A stretch of 64,000 nucleotides of DNA from Chryseobacterium sp. JAH (GCF_001507335.1 NZ_LMAH01000001.1:62001-126000), one strand, 5' to 3'; counted from the first letter of the stretch, positions 8,678-16,773 are shown. Numbers and translations: made by a program. Notes: generated by a model not told the origin, from the letters alone.

Positions 8678-9763
8678 ATGGAAAACTTTATAGTATCTGC
8701 AAGAAAATATCGCCCCCAACAGTTTGATACAGTTGTCGGACAGTCGCATATTACAGATACTCTAGAGCATGCCATTGATGAAAATCAGTTGGCGCAGGCT
8801 CTTCTTTTCTGTGGCCCTCGTGGGGTAGGAAAAACAACGTGTGCAAGAATTTTAGCAAGAAAAATTAACGAAAAAGATGGTTCTGTTTCGGAAGATGGTT
8901 TTGCGTATAATATTTATGAACTGGATGCAGCCTCCAACAATTCGGTTGATGATATTCGTGAATTGATTGATCAAGTGCGTTTTGCACCACAGGTTGGTCA
9001 GTACAAGGTCTATATCATCGACGAGGTACATATGTTGTCATCTGCGGCTTTCAATGCTTTTCTGAAAACTTTGGAAGAACCTCCTGCTCACGCAATTTTC
9101 ATTCTCGCAACGACTGAAAAGCATAAGATTATTCCTACTATTTTATCCCGTTGCCAAATTTATGATTTCAAAAGAATCACCATTCTTGATATTCAGGACC
9201 ATTTAAAAGGAATAGCTGAGAAAGAAAATATTAAATATGAAGATGATGCTTTGTATTTAATTTCACAGAAAGCTGACGGAGCATTAAGAGATGCACTTTC
9301 AATTTTTGACAGACTTTCTACATTTTCGCAAAAGAATATCACGCTTGCCAAAGCTGCTGAAGTTCTGAATATTTTAGATTACGATCAGTATCTGAAAATT
9401 GTAGATTTTGCCAAAGAAAACAAAATACCGGAAGTTCTTTCTGCTTTTAACGACATTGTAAAAAGAGGTTTTGATTCGCATATTTTCATTGCAGGTTTAG
9501 GAAATCATTTCAGAGATTTAATGATGGCTCAGAATACTTCAACAATCGATTTGATCGAAGTAGGAGAGCAGACAAAAACAAAATTTGTCGAGCAGGCTCA
9601 AAAATGGAATGCTCAGCAACTGATTGACGGAATTGAAATTTGCAATCATGCAGATATTAATTACAAAAATTCTAAAAACCCTAGACTTACTGTAGAAATT
9701 GCATTAATGCAATTGGCCTCTCTAACGGCTGTTGGAGATGTTGCTAAAAAAAAAAGTTTATAA
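8678..9763 (+). CDS. dnaX: DNA polymerase III subunit gamma/tau, gamma-length frame
   Basis: Clamp-loader ATPase that loads the sliding clamp and, in its tau form, ties the clamp loader to polymerase and helicase. This frame encodes 361 residues: Walker A GPRGVGKTT at 46-54, Walker B/DEVH (IIDEVHML) near 112-119, a sensor region ATTEKHKIIPTILSRC near 147-162, then the lid and collar domains. It lacks the four-cysteine zinc module seen in many bacterial DnaX proteins. The frame stops at TAA 9761-9763, right after GCT and a run of ten A (9746-9755). The rest of the usual protein continues in the -1 frame, so this product corresponds to gamma. See the next entry. Confidence 0.93.
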   Translation: MENFIVSARKYRPQQFDTVVGQSHITDTLEHAIDENQLAQALLFCGPRGVGKTTCARILARKINEKDGSVSEDGFAYNIYELDAASNNSVDDIRELIDQVRFAPQVGQYKVYIIDEVHMLSSAAFNAFLKTLEEPPAHAIFILATTEKHKIIPTILSRCQIYDFKRITILDIQDHLKGIAEKENIKYEDDALYLISQKADGALRDALSIFDRLSTFSQKNITLAKAAEVLNILDYDQYLKIVDFAKENKIPEVLSAFNDIVKRGFDSHIFIAGLGNHFRDLMMAQNTSTIDLIEVGEQTKTKFVEQAQKWNAQQLIDGIEICNHADINYKNSKNPRLTVEIALMQLASLTAVGDVAKKKSL

Positions 9764-10383
9764 TATTAGCTCCCTTTCTTCATGAAAAACAGGAGGTAAT
9801 TTTGCCTTCAAAAATTGAAGTTCCAGAAAAGAAAGAAGAGGTGGTTGTGAAACCTCAGATTATTCAGGAAACATCACCTGAAATTACTGTAAAAACGGCT
9901 TCAAAACCTCTGTCAAGACCAAAAATATCTTCAGGTTTCAGTATTAATTCTTTAATAAATAAAGAGGATAAACAAGAACAGGAAGAAACCGTCGCTGAAA
10001 TAAATGAAAATTTACAGGAGCATCATTTCACAGAAACAGATCTCCAGGCTGAATGGAATCTTATGCTCATGCAACTTCGCGCCAAAGATCCATTTGTATT
10101 TAATGCTATAAAATCTTTTAAACTTGAGAAGGTGGATGAGAAAACGGTTCAGGTTCTCTACCCCTCTGAGTCTGCAAAAGCAGAATTTGATAAGATAAGT
10201 GGCGAATTTTTCAATCATTTTAAAAGAAAAGTAAATAATTACGCAATCAAAATCGATTACAAACAGGATGTTCAAAATCTTAAGATTGAGGTACTTACAA
10301 CCAAGAAGAAGTTCGAGAGATTTGTTGAAATCAATCCTTTGTTAAAAGATCTTGATGATTTAATGAAGTTTGATTTGACATAA
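9754..10383 (+). CDS. dnaX: DnaX tau C-terminal part in the -1 frame
   Basis: Continuation of DnaX, reached by a -1 shift (or an extra A in the transcript) inside the ten-A run. The -1 frame is closed upstream by TAA at 9745-9747 and open from 9748; the 0 frame closes at 9761-9763, so the shift can only occur in the A run. The joined product would have 568 residues. The segment has a variable charged linker (EVPEKKEEVVVKPQ) and then a compact domain with LQAEWNLMLMQL and KTVQVLYPSESAKAEF, typical of flavobacterial tau C-termini. A TTG at 9802 preceded by AGGAGGT (9791-9797) could be an independent start, but this phylum rarely uses such sites. Alternatives: strain frameshift or base-count error. 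Confidence 0.75.
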   Translation, partial: KFIILAPFLHEKQEVILPSKIEVPEKKEEVVVKPQIIQETSPEITVKTASKPLSRPKISSGFSINSLINKEDKQEQEETVAEINENLQEHHFTETDLQAEWNLMLMQLRAKDPFVFNAIKSFKLEKVDEKTVQVLYPSESAKAEFDKISGEFFNHFKRKVNNYAIKIDYKQDVQNLKIEVLTTKKKFERFVEINPLLKDLDDLMKFDLT

Positions 10384-10762
10384 TTTTATATATTTGTCAA
10401 ATAATTGAGTTGAAAATATTTTTTTTCTCCACAATTAGTAAAATTTAAAAAACTAAAAATAGACAATTCTTTAGATCAAAGTGGAAAAACTATTATTCCC
10501 ATATCTGTCTACTTTTACACCTGCTGATTACTTTAGCAGTTATTTTAGTTTTGCAACTGTTTATTATAGAAATTTCATAAACTATTATCGATTTTATTGG
10601 TATAGCTAATTAAATTTCTTTCTCAAAAAATTCGGGAAAATCTATCATTTCCCATCCTAATTTCATTACATTTTTGTACGCATTTTTTGAAAAGAATTAT
10701 AAATTAAATTTATAAGGCTTTGTCATTGAATACTCAATTTTAAATAAAATAATACTTACAAT
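10384..10762. other. Intergenic region, 379 bp
   Basis: AT-rich spacer between dnaX and the aroG-type gene. It holds one exact -7 element, TAGTTTTG at 10546-10553, which would give a leader of about 200 bases, and a weak hairpin CTGCT/AGCAG near 10521-10539. No coding frame, RNA motif or riboswitch was recognised. Confidence 0.45.
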
Positions 10763-11845
10763 ATGAATTTAACAGATTTAAAAAATGACTGGATCAACGA
10801 GTTTCCCCAACCGATGCTGATTGCAGGACCTTGCAGTGCTGAAAGTGAAGCTCAAATGCTTGAAACAGCAAAAAGAATTAAAGATACCAATGCTCAGGTG
10901 CCTATTTTCCGGGCTGGAATTTGGAAGCCACGCACGAAACCTAATGGTTTTGAAGGAGTAGGAGTGATTGGTTTGAATTGGCTAAAAAAAGTAAAGCAGG
11001 AATACGGATTTAAAACCGCCACAGAGGTTGCCAATGCTCATCACGTTGCTGCAGCATTGGAAGCTGATGTTGATATTCTTTGGATTGGTGCCAGATCAAC
11101 AGTAAATCCTTTCACTGTTCAGGAAATTGCTGAAGCTTTGAAAGGAACTCAGAAAACGATCTTGGTCAAAAATCCTGTAAATCCGGATTTAGCGTTGTGG
11201 ATTGGTGCTTTAGAGAGACTTTTAGGACAGGATATTAAGAATTTGGGAGTGATCCACCGTGGTTTTTCTACGTACCAAAAAACAAAATACAGAAATAATC
11301 CAAATTGGCAGATTGCTTTGGATTTTAAAAGTCAATTCCCCAATATTCCAATGTTGATTGATCCTTCTCATATTTGTGGAAACAGAACCGGTTTGGCAGA
11401 TATTACTCAGGAAGCTTTAAATGTAGGATACCAGGGAGCAATCATTGAATCGCATTCTAATCCTGATGAAGCTTGGAGTGATGCCTCTCAGCAGATTACA
11501 CCTGAGGTTTTAGCAGAATTGATTTCGAACTTAAAAATAAGAAATTCAGGAATAGCTGGTTTTGATAATGAAATGGGTAGACACAGAACATTGATTTCTG
11601 ATCTGGATTTTCAAATGATAGAACTGCTTTCTCAAAGAATGAAAATCTCAGAACAGATAGGGAAACTGAAGAAAGAAAATGATATTGCCATCTTTCAGCC
11701 GGAACGTTGGAAAGTAATCACAGAATATGCTGTTCAGAAAGCTAAAGAAACAGGAATGTCTCAGGATTTTATTGAAAAAGTTTTTAAAGCGATTCACGAA
11801 GAGTCGATAGAAAAACAAAATAACATTATGATTGACAGAAAGTAA
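10763..11845 (+). CDS. Bifunctional 3-deoxy-7-phosphoheptulonate synthase / chorismate mutase
   Basis: Catalyses the first step of the shikimate pathway (phosphoenolpyruvate plus erythrose 4-phosphate to DAHP) and, through its C-terminal domain, chorismate to prephenate. Residues about 1-260 form the DAHP synthase domain of the KDO8P-synthase-like type: IAGPCSAES near 20-28, the KPRTKPNGFEG loop, GARSTVNPF, HRGFSTY and DPSHICGNRTG. Residues about 270-360 form an AroQ chorismate mutase helix bundle: MGRHRTLISDLDFQMIELL, SQRMKISEQIGKLKK and ESIEKQ. This fusion order is standard in Bacteroidota and couples aromatic pathway entry to phenylalanine/tyrosine synthesis. It is transcribed alone or together with rsgA 101 bp downstream. 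Confidence 0.95.
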   Translation: MNLTDLKNDWINEFPQPMLIAGPCSAESEAQMLETAKRIKDTNAQVPIFRAGIWKPRTKPNGFEGVGVIGLNWLKKVKQEYGFKTATEVANAHHVAAALEADVDILWIGARSTVNPFTVQEIAEALKGTQKTILVKNPVNPDLALWIGALERLLGQDIKNLGVIHRGFSTYQKTKYRNNPNWQIALDFKSQFPNIPMLIDPSHICGNRTGLADITQEALNVGYQGAIIESHSNPDEAWSDASQQITPEVLAELISNLKIRNSGIAGFDNEMGRHRTLISDLDFQMIELLSQRMKISEQIGKLKKENDIAIFQPERWKVITEYAVQKAKETGMSQDFIEKVFKAIHEESIEKQNNIMIDRK

Positions 11846-11856
11846 TCCAGGAGACG

Positions 11857-11911
11857 ATAATAGGATTTGGAATTGAAATGCTTATCAATAGGCTAAACTA
11901 AATCCTATTAT
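11857..11911. repeat. 12-bp perfect inverted repeat between aroG-type gene and rsgA
   Basis: ATAATAGGATTT at 11857-11868 is exactly complementary to 11900-11911, with a 31-base loop. A third partial copy, TAAATCCTAATTT, follows from 11913. It may end the upstream transcript or regulate rsgA, whose -7 box begins 17 bp later. There is no T-run after it on the plus strand. Confidence 0.4.
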
Positions 11912-11927
11912 CTAAATCCTAATTTCA

Positions 11928-11935
11928 TATATTTG
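11928..11935 (+). promoter_or_regulatory. -7 promoter element TATATTTG of rsgA
   Basis: Exact TAnnTTTG match, 11 bp before the rsgA start codon, giving a leader of only a few bases. No clear -33 TTG. Confidence 0.5.
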
Positions 11936-11946
11936 CATTCATATAT

Positions 11947-12873
11947 ATGAAAGGAAAAATCATTAAATCTACAGGTAGTTGGTATCAGGTTTTGGAAATG
12001 GAAACCGGAAAAATTTTTGAGGCGAGAATTCGTGGGAAATTCAAGTTGATCAAAACGAGACTTACCAATCCTCTTGCTGTAGGTGATTTTGTAGAATTTC
12101 AGTTAGAACAGGATGATATTGCGTGGATTACAAAAATCGAACCCCGCAGAAACTATCTGATCAGAAAAGCTGTCAATCTTTCAAAAGAAGCCCATATCAT
12201 TGCTTCAAATATTGATATAGCCTGTTTTATGTTTACACTAAAGCATCCTGAGACATCTTTCGGTTTCTTAGACCGTTTTCTTGCTTGTTGTGAAGCTTAT
12301 AACATTAAACCACTTATTCTTTTCAATAAAATTGATGTTTTGAATGAGGAAGAAATAGAGGTGGTAAAAGATATTCAGTTTTTATATCAAGAAATTGGTT
12401 ACGACAGTTTGGAAATTTCTTCATATTCTAAGCTGAATTTGGATGACTTACAAAGTCTCCTGAAAGACCAGACGTCTGTGTTTTTCGGCCATTCGGGTTG
12501 CGGGAAATCGACTTTGGTTAATGCATTGCAACCTGATCTGAATCTCCGTACATCTGAAATTTCTGATACTCATCTCAAAGGGAAACATACGACAACTTTT
12601 GCACAAATGCATTTGTGGCATTTTGGAGGAAATGTGATTGATACTCCTGGTGTGCGGGAATTTGCTATGATTGATATTGAAAAAGAAGAGGTTCAACATT
12701 ATTTTCCGGAGATATTCAGAAAAAGAAAGGAATGCAAATTTCATAATTGTATGCACATTAATGAACCTAAGTGTGCCGTTCTGGACTCTTTGGAGACAGG
12801 TGAAATTCAGCATTCAAGATATTCTACCTATATCAAACTCATGGAAGAAGCTGAAGAAAACTCTCAAAATTAA
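11947..12873 (+). CDS. rsgA: Ribosome small subunit-dependent GTPase A
   Basis: Circularly permuted GTPase that assists late maturation of the 30S ribosomal subunit. The 308-residue protein has an N-terminal OB-fold (about 1-70, MKGKIIKSTGSWYQV), then the permuted G domain in the order G4 (LILFNKIDVL near 120), G1 (GHSGCGKST near 180) and G3 (VIDTPGVREF near 230). The C-terminal zinc-binding region has C-x4-C-x-H and a further C (CKFHNCMHINEPKC near 259-275). All expected motifs are intact and length is typical. ATG at 11947 sits just after an exact -7 box. Confidence 0.96.
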   Translation: MKGKIIKSTGSWYQVLEMETGKIFEARIRGKFKLIKTRLTNPLAVGDFVEFQLEQDDIAWITKIEPRRNYLIRKAVNLSKEAHIIASNIDIACFMFTLKHPETSFGFLDRFLACCEAYNIKPLILFNKIDVLNEEEIEVVKDIQFLYQEIGYDSLEISSYSKLNLDDLQSLLKDQTSVFFGHSGCGKSTLVNALQPDLNLRTSEISDTHLKGKHTTTFAQMHLWHFGGNVIDTPGVREFAMIDIEKEEVQHYFPEIFRKRKECKFHNCMHINEPKCAVLDSLETGEIQHSRYSTYIKLMEEAEENSQN

Positions 12874-12998
12874 ATTTCTTTCTGTAATAAAAATCTTAAC
12901 TGTTGCGTAGTCAATTTAATCTGAAGTTATAATTTATTTAAATTATAATAGAACTGTCATGGTATTGTGAAAATTCGATAACATTTTACAAATAAAAA

Positions 12999-13016
12999 AC
13001 CCAGCCGAAGCTGGGT
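12999..13016. terminator. Perfect hairpin ACCCAGC-CGAA-GCTGGGT
   Basis: Seven-bp arms around a CGAA tetraloop. On the minus strand it is followed by six T, on the plus strand by a run of A, so it is terminator-like only for minus-strand transcripts although the upstream gene, rsgA, is on the plus strand. It may instead stabilise the rsgA 3' end or belong to a small transcript. Confidence 0.5.
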
Positions 13017-13160
13017 AAAAACTAATAACCATGAAAACTCAAATTAAACATGAGAATCGAATCTATAGTTGCAATTAATATGCCAATAAGAATCCTCTAT
13101 TTCTTAAAAAATGTTATTTATTGTTAAAATTAAATTAAAATTATATTTAGATATTTTTCG

Positions 13161-13168
13161 TAATTTTG
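13161..13168 (+). promoter_or_regulatory. -7 promoter element TAATTTTG of ndk
   Basis: Exact TAnnTTTG match 24 bp before the ATG at 13193. It overlaps a possible upstream in-frame start at 13166, which therefore cannot be in the mRNA, supporting the shorter protein. Confidence 0.55.
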
Positions 13169-13192
13169 CACCATCAAAAAATATATACATTT

Positions 13193-13609
13193 ATGTCTAA
13201 TATTACATTCACTATGATTAAGCCTGATGCTGTTGCAGATGGGCACATCGGAGCTATTTTAGGGAAAATTTCAGAAGGAGGTTTTACGATTAAAGCATTG
13301 AAATTAACTCAGCTTACCGTTGCTGACGCAAAAAAATTCTACGAAGTACATGCTGAAAGACCATTTTATGGAGAATTGGTTGAATTTATGAGTTCAGGGC
13401 CAATCGTTGCTGCGGTTTTGGAAAAAGATAATGCGGTGGAAGATTTCAGAACTTTAATTGGTTCTACAAATCCTGCAGATGCAGCTGAAGGAACAATCAG
13501 AAAAATGTTTGCTAGAAGCATCGGAGAAAATGCTGTTCACGGATCTGATTCTGATGAAAATGCACTTATTGAAGCTCAATTCCATTTTTCAGGAAGAGAG
13601 ATTTTCTAA
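13193..13609 (+). CDS. ndk: Nucleoside-diphosphate kinase
   Basis: Transfers the terminal phosphate from nucleoside triphosphates to diphosphates through a phosphohistidine, balancing nucleotide pools. The protein has 138 residues, the usual length, starting [14 protein letters not shown]. The catalytic histidine is in the segment [16 protein letters not shown]; the usual spacing to the C-terminal FHFS is kept. The in-frame codon at 13166 is rejected as start because it overlaps the -7 promoter box and adds nine residues absent from the family. A strong terminator follows immediately, so it is monocistronic. Confidence 0.96.
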   Translation: MSNITFTMIKPDAVADGHIGAILGKISEGGFTIKALKLTQLTVADAKKFYEVHAERPFYGELVEFMSSGPIVAAVLEKDNAVEDFRTLIGSTNPADAAEGTIRKMFARSIGENAVHGSDSDENALIEAQFHFSGREIF

Positions 13610-13625
13610 TAAATCTTTTTTACAT

Positions 13626-13655
13626 AAAAAAATCCGGATTTTTCCGGATTTTTTT
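13626..13655 (+). terminator. Rho-independent terminator of ndk
   Basis: A-run plus TCCGGA (13633-13638), TTTT loop, TCCGGA (13643-13648) and seven T. The flanking A and T runs extend the stem, so it should work in both directions. Confidence 0.9.
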
Positions 13656-13935
13656 GTTTTTAGCCCAAGCTTATCTGTTTGTGACATTAAGTTATATAAG
13701 TTTTAAATAGGTATTGTTGACTTGTTTTCTCTAATTTATAGCATGTTATAGATCAAATTGATTTTAGTTTAAATTTTCTTATAATGCAAAAATTCCGTGT
13801 TTTTACGGATGTTTTTGTATCATGAAAAAATCCATCTTTGCGTCAGTTAAAATCAATATCAAATTAACAACTAGGCATCGTTAACTGAGCATTATTAACT
13901 AAGAAAACTATAACCATTATACTTTAACTTGAGAA

Positions 13936-13966
13936 CAAAAAGCAGCTTTATTGAGCTGCTTTTTTT
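13936..13966 (-). terminator. Rho-independent terminator of rpe
   Basis: AGCAGCT (13941-13947) pairs with AGCTGCT (13954-13960). On the minus strand the hairpin is followed by TTTTTG. It lies two bases beyond the rpe stop region and may be bidirectional because of the T-run at 13960-13966. Confidence 0.85.
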
Positions 13967-13968
13967 GT

Positions 13969-14619
13969 TTATACTTTTAATAGTTCAATTGTTCTTTCAG
14001 GATTTTCTGCTGAGAACACTGCATTACCGGCGACTAAAACATCTGCTCCAGCTTCGAAAAGTTTAGCAGCGTTTTCTAAATTTACACCTCCGTCAACTTC
14101 AATCAACGCTGTAGAATTATTGCTTAAAATCAAATCTTTTGTTTCAGCTATTTTCTTGTAGGTGTTTTCAATAAATTTCTGACCGCCAAATCCTGGATTT
14201 ACACTCATTAGTAAAACTAAATCAACATCAGCAATAATATCTTCAAGCATCAGTACTGGTGTTGAAGGATTTAAAACAACTCCTGCTTTAGCACCTTTGC
14301 TTTGAATTAAATTGATCGTTCTGTGAAGATGCGTACAAGCTTCATAATGTATAGAAACAAGATCAGCTCCATATTCTATGAATTCTTCTACGTATTTTTC
14401 AGGCTCTACGATCATTAAATGTACATCCACAAATTTTTTAGCATGCTGCTGAATTGTTTTCATGACAGGGAAACCGAAAGAAATATTAGGAACAAATCTT
14501 CCGTCCATTACATCAATATGTAACCAGTCAGCTTGAGAATTATTCAGCATTTCAATATCTCTTTGCAGATTCCCGAAGTCTGCGGATAATAGGGAAGGAG
14601 CGATAAGTTTAGTTTTCAT
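13969..14619 (-). CDS. rpe: Ribulose-phosphate 3-epimerase
   Basis: Interconverts ribulose 5-phosphate and xylulose 5-phosphate in the pentose phosphate pathway. The 216-residue TIM barrel has all family signatures: APSLLSADFGNL near residue 7, WLHIDVMDGRFVPNISFG near 32-49 with the catalytic aspartate and metal histidine, VDVHLMI near 64, VSIHYEA near 87, LMSVNPGFGGQ near 138-148, and VDGGVNLENA near 174. Length is normal. It is monocistronic. Confidence 0.97.
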   Translation of the reverse strand: MKTKLIAPSLLSADFGNLQRDIEMLNNSQADWLHIDVMDGRFVPNISFGFPVMKTIQQHAKKFVDVHLMIVEPEKYVEEFIEYGADLVSIHYEACTHLHRTINLIQSKGAKAGVVLNPSTPVLMLEDIIADVDLVLLMSVNPGFGGQKFIENTYKKIAETKDLILSNNSTALIEVDGGVNLENAAKLFEAGADVLVAGNAVFSAENPERTIELLKV

Positions 14620-14935
14620 TTTTACTTTTTATATTTTCATTAACCTACAGAAAAGCTGTTGTCGTGAGTTATATAATAATTGATTAGGCTAGATATAATT
14701 ATGATGCCTTCAAAAACTGAAAGCCAAAATAGATCTTTAAATACAGATAGTATTATACTATCTATTACAACTTAAAAAATTAATGACAGTATTACCATAA
14801 TTTCTTTCACTATACCAACACTTGCCCCATCATTAAGATCACTAAATAATAATTGATAGATGATAAAAGGATAAGTATTGAGGATGCAAACAGACCAAAA
14901 ATCGATATAATGGTTGGACGTTTTGCTAAATCACT
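14620..14935. other. Intergenic region, 316 bp, with an 8-bp palindrome
   Basis: No coding frame or promoter consensus was recognised. A perfect inverted repeat, AGATAGTA-TTA-TACTATCT, lies at 14745-14763. It could be part of the rpe control region or a terminator-like structure after the M42 peptidase gene, but it has no T-run. Confidence 0.4.
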
Positions 14936-16012
14936 TTAATGATATTTCAGTTTCATTTCAGGCTTTATGTTTAAAAGTGTTTCGTATATCAACTGAATCA
15001 CATTTCCTACATCTTCTTTTGACACCATCTCCACTGTAGTGTGCATATATCTTAAAGGTAAAGAAATCAATGCACTTGGAACACCTCCGTTTGAATGAGC
15101 AAAAGCATCGGTGTCAGTTCCTGTTGCTCTGCTTGCGGCGGCTCTCTGATAAGGAATTTCTTTCTTTTTTGCAGTATCGATAATCAATTCTCTGATGATG
15201 TGGTGAACACTTGGAGCAAAGAAAACCACTGGTCCGTTACCACATTTCTGATCGCCTTCTTTTTTCTTTTCGATCATTGGGGTAGTTGTGTCGTGTGTTA
15301 CATCTGTCACAATGGCAATATTGGGTTTTATTGTGTCAGCAATCATGTCTGCTCCGTATAATCCAACTTCTTCTTGTACAGAATTAGTAATGTATAATCC
15401 GAATGGAAGCTCTTTTTTGTTTTCTTTTAAAAGTCTTGCCACTTCTGCAATCATAAACCCACCGATTCTGTTATCTAAAGCTCTGCACACAAAATAACGG
15501 TCGTTCATTTCAAAAAACTCATCAGGATACGTAATCATGCATCCAACAAAAATTCCTAGATCTTCAACTTCTTGTTTACTCGTTGCGCCGCAATCAATGA
15601 AAATATTTTCAATTTTGGGAGTTGGCTCGTCTTGATTAGCACCTCTCGTGTGAATAGCAGGCCATCCGAAAACTCCTTTTATAATTCCCTTTTCACCGTG
15701 AATATGAACTATTTTAGATGGTGCAATAGTTTGATCTGAACCCCCATTTCTAATCACGTAAATTAATCCGTCATCGGTAATGTAATTAACGTACCATGAG
15801 ATTTCATCTGCATGAGCTTCGATGACAACTTTGAATTCTGCTTCCGGATTGATGATTCCATAACAAGTTCCGTAGTGGTCAACTTCTATTTTATCAACGT
15901 ATGGAGTGATGTAATTCATCCAAACTTCCTGGCCTTTGTGTTCGTATCCGGTTGGTGATGAAGTGTTTAAATATTTCTCTAAAAATTTCAAAGATTTCTT
16001 TTCGAATTTCAT
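14936..16012 (-). CDS. M42 family metallopeptidase (glutamyl/leucyl aminopeptidase type)
   Basis: Cytoplasmic dinuclear-metal aminopeptidase of the TET type; members are often misnamed cellulase or endoglucanase. The 358-residue protein shows the expected ligands and catalytic residues: VIEAHADEISW near 63-73, a DNRIGG segment (RALDNRIGGF) with the bridging aspartate, NSVQEEVGLYGAD with the catalytic glutamate pair, VTDVTHDT, and GTDTDAF near 297-303 before ALISLPLRYMHTTVE. No signal peptide. It stands alone, divergent from the DUF4294 gene with only 52 bp between starts, so their promoters must overlap. Confidence 0.92.
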   Translation of the reverse strand: MKFEKKSLKFLEKYLNTSSPTGYEHKGQEVWMNYITPYVDKIEVDHYGTCYGIINPEAEFKVVIEAHADEISWYVNYITDDGLIYVIRNGGSDQTIAPSKIVHIHGEKGIIKGVFGWPAIHTRGANQDEPTPKIENIFIDCGATSKQEVEDLGIFVGCMITYPDEFFEMNDRYFVCRALDNRIGGFMIAEVARLLKENKKELPFGLYITNSVQEEVGLYGADMIADTIKPNIAIVTDVTHDTTTPMIEKKKEGDQKCGNGPVVFFAPSVHHIIRELIIDTAKKKEIPYQRAAASRATGTDTDAFAHSNGGVPSALISLPLRYMHTTVEMVSKEDVGNVIQLIYETLLNIKPEMKLKYH

Positions 16013-16064
16013 ATTTAAGGAATGATTTTTGTAGTTAAATTTCGTTATAATACGTGTAAAAATA

Positions 16065-16772
16065 ATGAAATTTCATAAAATCACCTTTCTTTTTCTTTTC
16101 TTTTTTAGCGCTACTATATTTAGTCAGCAAAGGGATTCTGTCATCGCGAAACCCCTCAGTCAATATCCGCAAGATCAGTTGAGAACTGATGAATTTGGAA
16201 ACAAATATTATTATGATGAAAGGCAGAAAGCTAAAATTTATGAAATGAATGGTGAGACGGTAGTGGTGATGGACGAGTTGGTGCTACTTAATAAACCGAA
16301 GTTCAATAATCAGCTAGATAAGAATTATTATTTCTTCCTTAATAAAAAATTATACAGGGTATATCCTTTATTTTTAACAGCGCTACAGCAATACAGAGAC
16401 ATTCAGAAAGAAATGACTGTAATGGATACTGCTGCCAAGAGAAAGTACATCAAGGACAGGCAAAATATGCTGGCAGATCAATATGAAAAACAGTTGAGAG
16501 ATTTAACGACTACGGAAGGTCAGGTTTTTGCAAAATTAATGAACAGAGCTACTGGAAAAAACGTTTTTGAAATCATCAAAGAAATGCGTGGTGGATGGAG
16601 TGCTTTTTGGTGGAACGTTAAAGGTAAGATGGCAGATATTGATTTAAAAGATGAATATAATCCCCGCAAAAACAGAACTGATGAGTTTTTGGAATCTTTA
16701 TTACAGTCCAATTGGAATTCTGGTTATTTGCAGCCTTATCCCGGAGCAAAAGACTTCAGAGCTTCTAAATAA
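16065..16772 (+). CDS. DUF4294 domain-containing exported protein
   Basis: A 235-residue protein with a signal peptide (about 1-20, ending TIFSQ). The mature part carries the DUF4294 pattern found across Bacteroidota: YRVYPLFLTALQQYRDI near 98-114, a charged helical region, and EMRGGWSAFWWNVKG near 173-187, with a C-terminal RKNRTDEFLESLL. The function of the family is not known to me; export and conservation suggest an envelope role. It is divergent from the M42 peptidase and shares a bidirectional terminator with the convergent Nudix gene. Confidence 0.85.
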   Translation: MKFHKITFLFLFFFSATIFSQQRDSVIAKPLSQYPQDQLRTDEFGNKYYYDERQKAKIYEMNGETVVVMDELVLLNKPKFNNQLDKNYYFFLNKKLYRVYPLFLTALQQYRDIQKEMTVMDTAAKRKYIKDRQNMLADQYEKQLRDLTTTEGQVFAKLMNRATGKNVFEIIKEMRGGWSAFWWNVKGKMADIDLKDEYNPRKNRTDEFLESLLQSNWNSGYLQPYPGAKDFRASK

Positions 16773-16773
16773 A

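Larger units (their letters stand above)
12874..13192. other. Intergenic region, 319 bp
   Basis: Contains a perfect GC-rich hairpin at 12999-13016 and the ndk promoter at 13161-13168. Between them lies ACTAATAACC followed by ATG at 13031, which looks like a flavobacterial translation start but opens a frame of only 15 codons. No real gene is supported. Confidence 0.5.
13610..13968. other. Convergent intergenic region, 359 bp
   Basis: Separates ndk from the convergent rpe gene. It contains the ndk terminator, a second weaker hairpin with arms TCCGT (13794-13798) and ACGGA (13805-13809) flanked by A and T runs, and the rpe terminator. A stretch near 13902-13936 loosely resembles 13019-13055 (AAAACTA, TAACCAT, GAGAA in the same order). 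No gene seen. Confidence 0.45.

Noticed and set aside
9802..10383. Separate small gene downstream of dnaX starting at TTG 9802
   Set aside because: Sequence is the normal C-terminal part of flavobacterial DnaX and the frame is open back to the A run, so it is treated as part of dnaX.
12448..12813. 121-codon frame on the minus strand inside rsgA
   Set aside because: Cysteine- and phenylalanine-rich antisense product of the rsgA GTPase motifs; not protein-like.
13031..13078. 15-codon frame after ACTAATAACC
   Set aside because: Start context looks good but the peptide is too short and has no support; kept only as a note in the intergenic entry.
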